Below, piece by piece: positions 1 to 5,261 of a DNA stretch of 7,847 bases. The notes under the pieces were generated by a model. That model saw only the letters and a program-made list of their open reading frames with translations, was not told the DNA's origin and did no database searches. Source of the stretch: Chloroflexi bacterium RBG_16_64_32 (GTDB lineage Bacteria; Chloroflexota; Dehalococcoidia; SM23-28-2; RBG-16-64-32); NCBI GenBank assembly GCA_001795235.1, contig MGNZ01000025.1:1-7847 (forward strand), read 5' to 3'. How positions within the stretch are numbered: position 1 is the first letter of the stretch; every line of letters starts with the position of its first letter. The translations under genes and the position numbers were made by a program.

Positions 1-220
1 GCTGAAGCAGCGTGGCTGCGATTCCGCTTTCCTCTTCCACGTTCTGCAGCAGCGAAACCGTCGTGGAGCGTGACTCCATATCCGCTGACTCGGAACGGTC
101 GACACTTGCCTGCCAGGCCGAGACCGCTGCAGCGGCTATCACGATGACGCCCAGCACGGCGAAACCGCCGATGATGAGCCATCGACTTGGCGTTCTACTG
201 GTTCGTGCGACGTTGTCCAT
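1..220 (-). CDS. N-terminal part of an unrecognised membrane-anchored protein (cut by the window edge)
   Basis: Reading the minus strand from the ATG at 220-218 gives 73 uninterrupted codons to the window edge, starting MDNVARTSRTPSRWLIIGGF. A basic, Ser/Thr-rich N-terminus (residues 1-13) is followed by one strongly hydrophobic segment (about 14-36, rich in I, V, A, G). After it comes a polar, acidic stretch (about 40-73) that looks extracytoplasmic and helical. This suggests a signal anchor or type II single-pass membrane topology. A strong Shine-Dalgarno (complement of 226-232) supports this start. The layout resembles the beginning of membrane sensor proteins such as histidine kinases, chemoreceptors or diguanylate cyclases, but the informative C-terminal part lies outside the window, so no function is assigned. 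It is divergent from ppdK. Confidence 0.7.
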   Translation of the reverse strand, partial: MDNVARTSRTPSRWLIIGGFAVLGVIVIAAAAVSAWQASVDRSESADMESRSTTVSLLQNVEEESGIAATLLQ

Positions 221-225
221 GATCT

Positions 226-232
226 TCCTCCT
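226..232 (-). promoter_or_regulatory. Ribosome binding site of the leftward gene
   Basis: The minus strand reads AGGAGGA, ending 5 nt before the ATG at 220-218. This is a near-perfect anti-16S match at normal spacing. It is the main reason for accepting the leftward partial reading frame as a real gene and for choosing its start. Confidence 0.75.
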
Positions 233-453
233 ATCGGCCGCCCTTCGTTTGCGCTCCACGCCGTTCACGCGTGATAGCCAGGCGGCCCGAAAACAAGGAC
301 GCCGTCGGCACGGATATTGTTGCAGACAACGGCCTGACCAGCCGCAGCCGCCGGCGGCAACGCAGCAGCGCCCGTGTTTGTAACTCTATGCGCTCTACGG
401 CGTCGTTCGTTGTGTAGGACCGCAACGCCACGTGCGTGATAAGTGCATTCTCC

Positions 454-485
454 TTGAAGATTTGGATGCGCCTATTGCGTATATT
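454..485 (+). promoter_or_regulatory. Weak candidate promoter for ppdK
   Basis: TTGAAG at 454-459 resembles a -35 box and TATATT at 480-485 resembles a -10 box, but the 20-nt spacing is longer than ideal. The segment is the most AT-rich part of the upstream region and lies about 40 nt before the ppdK start. A purine-rich GAGGCG at 512-517, 9 nt before the ATG at 527, is the likely ribosome binding site. The promoter call is tentative. Confidence 0.25.
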
Positions 486-526
486 TGGAAGGGTAGTCTG
501 CAACACAGGATGAGGCGCACACTCAG

Positions 527-3340
527 ATGAAATACGTCTACCACTTCTCCGAAGGCAGCGCCGCCATGGCCGATCTGCTGGGCGGTAAGGGGGCCAACCT
601 TGCCGAAATGACCCGCCTGGGCCTGCCCGTGCCGCCCGGCTTCACCATTTCCACCGAGGCCTGCCGCGACTACCTCCGCGATGGCCATCAGCCGCCTCCC
701 GGCCTTTGGGATGAGGTCCGCGAACATCTTGAGGAGATGCAACAGACGCTGGGACGCCGCCTTGGCTCGTCGGACAGGCCGCTGCTCGTGTCCGTCCGTT
801 CAGGCTCCCGTTTCTCTATGCCGGGGATGATGGACACGGTCCTCAACCTCGGCCTCAACGATGAGACTTTGGACGGGCTCGCCCGCGAAACCGGCGACCG
901 TCGCTTCGCCCTGGACTCCTACCGCCGCTTCATCCAGATGTTCGCCAAGGTGGTCCTCCACCTGGACTCCGAACCGTTCGAGGAAGCGCTGGCAGAGGCG
1001 CGAGGACGCTGCCGCGCCTCCTGCGACGCCGATATAGACGAGGAGACGCTGGCCTGGACTGTGAATCGTTTCCGGGAGATCTCCGGCGATCACGGCGGCC
1101 AGCCCTTTTCCGCAGACCAAGAGGAGCAGCTCCGCCGCGCCGTCCTGGCCGTGTTCGATAGCTGGAACAACCGCCGCGCCGTCGCCTACCGCCGCCACCA
1201 CGGCATCCCCGATGATCTTGGTACCGCCGTCAACATTCAGGCGATGGTCTTTGGCAACCGCGGCCGGGACAGCGCTACCGGCGTCGCATTCAGCCGCAGC
1301 CCCGCCACAGGAGAACGAAGGCTCTACGGCGAGTACCTTGCCAACGCCCAGGGAGAGGACATCGTATCCGGGGCGCGCACGCCCGAACCCATCGAGGAGC
1401 TGGCGGCCCAGATGCCGGTCATCCACAGGGAGCTGGCCGCCGCCGCCGGTCTACTGGAGCACCACAACCGGGACATTCAAGACATCGAATTCACCGTGGA
1501 AAGCGGCAAGCTGTATATCCTTCAGACACGTTCGGCCAAGCGCACGGCAGCCGCCGCAGTCAAGGCGGCCGTGGACATGACCGCCGAGGGCATGATCGAC
1601 CGAAATGAGGCCCTGAGGCGGGTCCCCGCCGGCGATCTATCCCAGCTCTTGCTGCCCCGGTTCAGCGACACGGCCAAGCGCCAGGCGTTGGTGGAGGGCA
1701 GGCTCATTGGCCGCGGCCTCAATGCTTCCCCCGGCGCCGCCACGGGCCCCGTCGTATTCGACGCCGATGCGGCGGCAGCGGCGGGCGCCAACGGCAGCCA
1801 GCCCGTCGTCCTCGTCCGCCGGGAGACCAGCGCTGAGGACGTCCACGGCATCATCGCCGCCGCCGCCGTCCTCACCAGCCGCGGGGGCATCACCAGTCAC
1901 GCTGCGGTAGTCACCCGCGGGCTGGGCAAGCCCGCCGTGGTCGGATGCGGCGTCCTGCACATCGAGCCCAAGCAACGGCGGATGTCCGTCAACGGCACGC
2001 GCGTCCGGGAAGGGGACGTCATCAGCATAGACGGCTTCACCGGCGAGGTGTTCGCGGGGGCCATCGAGACCGTGCAGCCCAACGTGGCCGGCGACGGTGA
2101 CCTGTCCCAACTACTCACCTGGGCTGACCAGACCCGCACACTCGGCGTGCGCGCCAACGCCGATACGCCCGACGACGCACGCCAGGCCCTGGCTTTGGGC
2201 GCCGAAGGCGTGGGTTTGTGCCGCACTGAGCACATGTTTTTCCTGCGTGAGCGCCTTCCCTTTGTCCGCACCATGCTCACCGCGGCAAGAGAGGTGTCCG
2301 AGATGGAGCGCGCGGTGGAAGACGCCCGGCTGGACCCGCCGTCCGGGCGGGCTGCCGGCGACGCCCGCACCGTGGCCCGCCGGCGACTTCGCTCCGCCGA
2401 GGAGCGCCTCTCCACCAGCCCTGAGGCGCAGCGTTTTCGCGACGCCCTGGACCGCCTCGCGGTGTTTCAGCGGCAGGACTTCGCTGAGATCCTTCGCGCC
2501 ATGGACGGCCGGCCGGTCACCATCCGCCTGCTGGACGCCCCCCTGCACGAGTTCCTCCCGCCATACGAAGAGCTCCTGCAGGAGGTCGCCGTCCTCCGCG
2601 CCACCGGCGGCGATCCGGAGTCGCTGGTCGAGAAGGAGCACATGCTGGAGACAGCCAAGGCCCTTCATGAGGCCAACCCCATGCTGGGCCATCGAGGCTG
2701 CCGCCTGGGCCTGACCTATCCGGATATCTACGAGATGCAGGTGAGGGCCATCGTCGAGGCCGCCTGTCAGCTCAGCCGCGAAGGGCTCAACCCACACCCG
2801 GAGATCATGATCCCTATGGTGATGGACGCCGCCGAGCTCCACGCCCTCAAGGCCCGTCTTCAGCGCCTTACGGAGGAGATCGAGTGCCGGGGCGGGCAAT
2901 CGATGTCGATCAAGTTCGGGACGATGATTGAGCTCCCCCGCGCCGCCCTCGTCGCCGGCCAACTGGCGCCTGAGGTGGACTTCTTCTCCTTCGGTTCCAA
3001 CGACCTCACCCAGATGACGTTCGGCTTCAGCCGCGACGACGCCGAAGAGAAGTTCCTGCGCTTCTACATGTCGCACCGCCTGCTGCCGGCCAACCCATTC
3101 GACACCCTGGACGAGACAGGCGTGGGCCGGCTAATCCGCATCGCGGTGGAGGAAGGCCGCGCCGCCAACGCAGGGCTCCAGTTGGGGCTGTGCGGCGAGC
3201 ACGGCGGCGATCCCTCCGGCGTCCGCTTCTGCCATCAGGCCGGCCTGGACTACGTCTCCTGCTCTCCTCTGCGGGTGCCCATCGCGCGCCTCGCCGCGGC
3301 GCAGGCGGCCCTGGGCGACGGCAAGCGCGACGACGTCTAG
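527..3340 (+). CDS. ppdK: Pyruvate, phosphate dikinase (PPDK), 937 aa
   Basis: Cytosolic enzyme interconverting pyruvate + ATP + Pi and PEP + AMP + PPi, used in gluconeogenesis or PPi-linked glycolysis. Domain order: ATP-grasp-like nucleotide domain (about 1-350) with GGKGANL (Lys21), VSVRSGSRFSMPGMMDTV (Arg91), Asp319, Glu321 and Gln333; swivelling phosphohistidine domain (about 390-510) with GGITSHAAVVTRG, His458 being the phosphorylated residue; C-terminal PEP/pyruvate barrel (about 530-925) with GLCRTEHMFF (Arg566), IRLLDAPLHEFLP (Arg667), Glu802, SFGSNDLTQMTFG (Asn825) and LCGEHGGDP (Cys889, the proton donor). All landmark residues I know from the Clostridium symbiosum enzyme have counterparts. 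It is longer than the usual 870-900 residues because of about 45 extra residues around 588-632. The start gives the family-typical MKYVYHFSEG. No PPDK regulatory kinase/phosphatase gene is visible, although Thr456 matches the residue phosphorylated in plant PPDK. PEP synthase is excluded by overall architecture and the N-terminal motifs. Confidence 0.96.
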   Translation: MKYVYHFSEGSAAMADLLGGKGANLAEMTRLGLPVPPGFTISTEACRDYLRDGHQPPPGLWDEVREHLEEMQQTLGRRLGSSDRPLLVSVRSGSRFSMPGMMDTVLNLGLNDETLDGLARETGDRRFALDSYRRFIQMFAKVVLHLDSEPFEEALAEARGRCRASCDADIDEETLAWTVNRFREISGDHGGQPFSADQEEQLRRAVLAVFDSWNNRRAVAYRRHHGIPDDLGTAVNIQAMVFGNRGRDSATGVAFSRSPATGERRLYGEYLANAQGEDIVSGARTPEPIEELAAQMPVIHRELAAAAGLLEHHNRDIQDIEFTVESGKLYILQTRSAKRTAAAAVKAAVDMTAEGMIDRNEALRRVPAGDLSQLLLPRFSDTAKRQALVEGRLIGRGLNASPGAATGPVVFDADAAAAAGANGSQPVVLVRRETSAEDVHGIIAAAAVLTSRGGITSHAAVVTRGLGKPAVVGCGVLHIEPKQRRMSVNGTRVREGDVISIDGFTGEVFAGAIETVQPNVAGDGDLSQLLTWADQTRTLGVRANADTPDDARQALALGAEGVGLCRTEHMFFLRERLPFVRTMLTAAREVSEMERAVEDARLDPPSGRAAGDARTVARRRLRSAEERLSTSPEAQRFRDALDRLAVFQRQDFAEILRAMDGRPVTIRLLDAPLHEFLPPYEELLQEVAVLRATGGDPESLVEKEHMLETAKALHEANPMLGHRGCRLGLTYPDIYEMQVRAIVEAACQLSREGLNPHPEIMIPMVMDAAELHALKARLQRLTEEIECRGGQSMSIKFGTMIELPRAALVAGQLAPEVDFFSFGSNDLTQMTFGFSRDDAEEKFLRFYMSHRLLPANPFDTLDETGVGRLIRIAVEEGRAANAGLQLGLCGEHGGDPSGVRFCHQAGLDYVSCSPLRVPIARLAAAQAALGDGKRDDV

Positions 3341-3365
3341 CCGTCGCCTCTGCAGGCCCGGCTCC

Positions 3366-3382
3366 TTGCCTACGGCGTAGCC
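3366..3382 (-). repeat. 17-nt intergenic repeat, copy A
   Basis: The minus strand reads GGCTACGCCGTAGGCAA, identical at 16 of 17 positions to copy C (5129-5145) and at 14 of 17 to copy B (5046-5062). It lies 25 nt after the ppdK stop. Its centre also forms a small dyad, CTACG-G-CGTAG (3370-3380 on the plus strand), too short to call a terminator. On the plus strand it reads LAYGVA. Confidence 0.5.
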
Positions 3383-3450
3383 TTCACCCCCTTCCCTGTC
3401 TCACATGTCCTGACACATCACAGCGCTGGCCCGTCGCCCGCGGCAAGCGC

Positions 3451-3464
3451 TATAATTGACAATT
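3451..3464 (+). promoter_or_regulatory. Candidate promoter and small palindrome upstream of the aldehyde dehydrogenase gene
   Basis: A perfect TATAAT occurs at 3451-3456, 46 nt before the start codon, with no good -35 box at normal spacing (18 nt upstream reads TGGCCC). A perfect -35-like TTGACA overlaps it at 3456-3461, but the sequence 17 nt further on (CTCGTA) is a poor -10. AATTG-A-CAATT (3454-3464) is a perfect 5-bp inverted repeat overlapping the expected start point and could be an operator half-site pair. I favour TATAAT as the -10. Confidence 0.45.
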
Positions 3465-3491
3465 GCCGAATCGGCCCTCTCGTAGCACTAG

Positions 3492-3498
3492 AAGGAGG
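3492..3498 (+). promoter_or_regulatory. Ribosome binding site of the aldehyde dehydrogenase gene
   Basis: AAGGAGG ends 4 nt before the ATG at 3503. The match is strong though the spacing is slightly short, and it fixes the start codon. Confidence 0.75.
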
Positions 3499-3502
3499 CT
3501 CC

Positions 3503-4987
3503 ATGGCTACCGAGACCGCCACCAAGGCCGTCACCGGCAAGACCTACCAGCTCATCATCAACGGTGAGCCCGTCGAGCCCAAGACCGGCGAGACGTTCGA
3601 GCGGCGCAACCCCGCAAACGGGGAGAATGTCGCTACCTGTCCCAAGGCCGGACCGGAGGACACCGACGCCGCCATCCAGGCCGCCCGCAACGCCTTCGAT
3701 AGCGGCGCTTGGAGCAAGGCCCCCGCGCGCCAGCGCGCTGAGGTCCTCCGCAAGACCGCCAACAAGATCCGCGAGGAGCATGATTACCTTGCCCGCCTCC
3801 TCGCCTCCGAGGTTGGCAAGCCCCTCAGCGAGGCGGGGATGGAGATCGCCATGACCGCCGATGTGTTCGACTACTACGCCGGGCTCGCCCTGGACGTGAA
3901 GGGACAGGTGGTGTCCAACTACGTGGACGACGCCATCGGCCTGATCCTCAAGGAGCCGGTTGGGGTTGTAGGAATCATTACGCCCTGGAACTTCCCCATC
4001 CTCCTGGCCACCTGGAAGGTCGCGCCCGCGCTGGCCGTAGGTTGCACCATAGTCATGAAGCCCGCTTCGTACACGCCGTGCACGACCTACGAGCTCGGCC
4101 GCATCATCAACGAGGCCGGCTGCCCCGCCGGCGTCGTGAACGTGATCACCGGCGCCGCCGCGGACACCGGCGCACGCCTGGCCGCCTCCGACCTGGTGGA
4201 CAAGATCGCCTTCACCGGCTCCACGGAGGTGGGCAGGGAGGTGATGCGGGCCGCGGCCGGCAACGTGAAGAAGATATCCCTGGAGCTGGGCGGAAAGTCA
4301 CCCAACATAATCTTCTCTGACGCCAACCTCCAGAGCGCCGTCATCGGCTCCCTGTTCGGGATCTACCTCAACGCCGGCCAGGTGTGCCAGGCTGGTTCCC
4401 GCATCCTCGTCCAAGAGGACGTGCACGACCAGTTCCTGAGCATGTTCGTGAACTTCACCTCCGGCCTGAAGGTGGGCGACCCGATGGACGCACAGACCCG
4501 GATGGGCCCCCTGGTCTCCGAGCGGCAGCTCAAGACGGTGGAGAGCTACGTCGACTCCGGCAAGCAGGAAAAGGCCACTCTGGTGAAGGGCGGCAGCCGC
4601 CTGAGCGGCGGCGAGTTCGACAAGGGCTACTTTTACGAGCCCACCATCTTCGACCAGGTGGACAACGCGATGAAGATCGCTCAGGAAGAGATCTTCGGGC
4701 CCGTGCTCACGGTCATCCCCTTCAAGGACGCCAAGGAGGCGCTCCGGATCGCCAACGACACGATGTATGGTTTGGCGGCCGCGGTCTGGACCAGCGATAT
4801 CAACATGGCGTTCAAGTTCGCCAAGGGGATCAAGGCCGGTAGCGTCTTCGTCAACTGCTACCACACCGCCGGCATCCCCCAGATGCCGTTCGGCGGCTAC
4901 AAGCAGAGCGGCATCGGCCGCGAGCTGGGCCAGGAGGGGATGGCGCTGTTCATGGAGACCAAGAGCGTCTCCATCAAGCTGAGCTAA
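3503..4987 (+). CDS. NAD(P)-dependent aldehyde dehydrogenase (ALDH superfamily), 494 aa
   Basis: Cytosolic enzyme oxidising an aldehyde to the carboxylic acid. It has full length and intact catalytic residues: oxyanion-hole Asn163 in TPWNFP; Lys186 in MKPASYTP; the Rossmann loop FTGSTEVG (237-244); general base Glu261 in LELGGKSPN; nucleophile Cys295 in NAGQVCQAGSR; cofactor-positioning EEIFGP (395-400); and the C-terminal PFGGYKQSGIGRELG signature. The nearest groups are betaine/phenylacetaldehyde-type ALDHs, but the substrate cannot be told from sequence. The position after Lys186 that is Glu in many NAD-specific ALDHs (KxxE) is Ser189, so the cofactor preference is open. It has its own probable promoter and a strong ribosome binding site 162 nt after ppdK, so it is probably transcribed separately. 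A stem-loop follows the gene. Confidence 0.93.
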   Translation: MATETATKAVTGKTYQLIINGEPVEPKTGETFERRNPANGENVATCPKAGPEDTDAAIQAARNAFDSGAWSKAPARQRAEVLRKTANKIREEHDYLARLLASEVGKPLSEAGMEIAMTADVFDYYAGLALDVKGQVVSNYVDDAIGLILKEPVGVVGIITPWNFPILLATWKVAPALAVGCTIVMKPASYTPCTTYELGRIINEAGCPAGVVNVITGAAADTGARLAASDLVDKIAFTGSTEVGREVMRAAAGNVKKISLELGGKSPNIIFSDANLQSAVIGSLFGIYLNAGQVCQAGSRILVQEDVHDQFLSMFVNFTSGLKVGDPMDAQTRMGPLVSERQLKTVESYVDSGKQEKATLVKGGSRLSGGEFDKGYFYEPTIFDQVDNAMKIAQEEIFGPVLTVIPFKDAKEALRIANDTMYGLAAAVWTSDINMAFKFAKGIKAGSVFVNCYHTAGIPQMPFGGYKQSGIGRELGQEGMALFMETKSVSIKLS

Positions 4988-5030
4988 CGCCGAACGGAGG
5001 CCCGCGTAGCGCGGAATACGCGACACGACG

Positions 5031-5076
5031 AGTGGGCGCTCTCGAGGCGACGCCGTATGCCATGAGGGCGCCCACT
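5031..5076 (+). terminator. Stem-loop downstream of the aldehyde dehydrogenase gene
   Basis: The left arm at 5031-5043 (AGTGGGCGCTCTC) pairs with the right arm at 5064-5076 (GAGGGCGCCCACT). The stem is 13 bp with one G-U pair and a 20-nt loop that holds copy B of the intergenic repeat and a nested GGCG-A-CGCC. It begins 44 nt after the stop codon, a position that suits a transcription terminator or mRNA 3' stabiliser. No T-run follows the right arm, so it is not a classical intrinsic terminator and may instead be a REP-like structured repeat. A smaller hairpin, CCGCG-TAG-CGCGG, lies at 5002-5014. Confidence 0.45.
5046..5062 (+). repeat. 17-nt intergenic repeat, copy B
   Basis: The plus strand reads GGCGACGCCGTATGCCA, matching copy C at 15 of 17 positions. 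It fills the loop of the stem-loop after the aldehyde dehydrogenase gene. On the minus strand it reads MAYGVA, from an ATG at 5063-5061 that opens only a short frame without support as a gene. Confidence 0.5.
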
Positions 5077-5092
5077 GCACTTGGTGAGAACG

Positions 5093-5185
5093 TCAATTAA
5101 GGGCGCTTAAGGGGCGGATGTTGTTAGTGGCGACGCCGTAGGCAAAGTAGATGACGCCTCTCTTTACTATCTCGACTATGTCAAA
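5093..5185 (-). pseudogene. Coding-like 30-codon remnant
   Basis: Minus strand 5185 to 5096 is open between a TGA (5188-5186) and a TGA (5095-5093). It reads FDIVEIVKRGVIYFAYGVAT and then ends NNIRPLSALN. The residue mix (I, V, E, K, aromatic) looks more protein-like than the usual high-GC shadow, and no ATG, GTG or TTG start is present. It could be the tail of a decayed gene displaced when fic arrived, or simple chance; at this length the two cannot be separated. Confidence 0.15.
5129..5145 (+). repeat. 17-nt intergenic repeat, copy C
   Basis: The plus strand reads GGCGACGCCGTAGGCAA, 16 of 17 identical to copy A in the opposite orientation. It is weakly flanked by inverted arms (AGGGGCG at 5110-5116 and CGCCTCT at 5155-5161, one wobble). 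On the minus strand it reads FAYGVA inside an open 30-codon stretch. Confidence 0.5.
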
Positions 5186-5219
5186 TCACTAATTAAGAGG
5201 GTTTCACTGACCACGCCGC

Positions 5220-5249
5220 TTGATTAAGGAATACCGTCTATGCTTAAAT
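5220..5249 (+). promoter_or_regulatory. Weak candidate promoter immediately before fic
   Basis: TTGATT (5220-5225) and TTAAAT (5244-5249), spaced 18 nt, each match the -35/-10 consensus at four positions and sit in an AT-rich stretch. Transcription would begin about 5 nt before the ATG at 5262, giving a nearly leaderless message. That would explain why no Shine-Dalgarno is seen before that ATG. A competing view is that TTG at 5220 is the start codon, but the AAGAGGG at 5195-5201 lies too far (18 nt) to serve it. Confidence 0.2.
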
Positions 5250-5261
5250 AACCTCGAAGCC

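Larger units (their letters stand above)
221..526. other. Divergent intergenic region between the leftward gene and ppdK
   Basis: I see no convincing gene in these 306 bases; the short frames crossing it are shadows. It must hold promoters for both directions. Visible structure: the leftward ribosome binding site (226-232); a perfect 12-nt palindrome GCCGCCGGCGGC at 347-358; a 10-nt inverted pair, TGTTGCAGAC at 318-327 and GTCTGCAACA at 496-505; and an 11-nt match (395-405) to the core of the intergenic repeat found elsewhere in the window. The stretch just before ppdK (about 440-490) is AT-richer than the rest and is the likely promoter area. Confidence 0.5.

Noticed and set aside
347..358. 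12-nt palindrome GCCGCCGGCGGC as an operator
   Set aside because: It is pure GC repeat-like sequence of a type expected by chance in DNA of this composition, with no supporting context.
12..383. 123-codon plus-strand frame at the left end
   Set aside because: It overlaps the leftward gene, which has the better ribosome binding site and a clear membrane anchor, and its product is low-complexity and Arg-rich towards its end.
2111..3076. 321-codon open frame antisense to ppdK
   Set aside because: Shadow of a high-GC gene. The plus-strand frame carries PPDK motifs throughout, and the antisense product has no recognisable domain.
4298..5080. 260-codon open frame antisense to aldh
   Set aside because: It lies almost wholly over the aldehyde dehydrogenase codons, with a composition typical of antisense shadows and no domain seen.
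5097..5120. TTAAGGGCGCTTAAGGGGCG as a tandem or inverted regulatory repeat
   Set aside because: Only two imperfect short units that overlap the possible coding remnant; not distinguishable from chance.
5220..5261. TTG at 5220 as the fic start codon
   Set aside because: It adds 14 residues not typical of the family and lacks a ribosome binding site at proper distance. ATG 5262 is preferred, though it also lacks a clear one.
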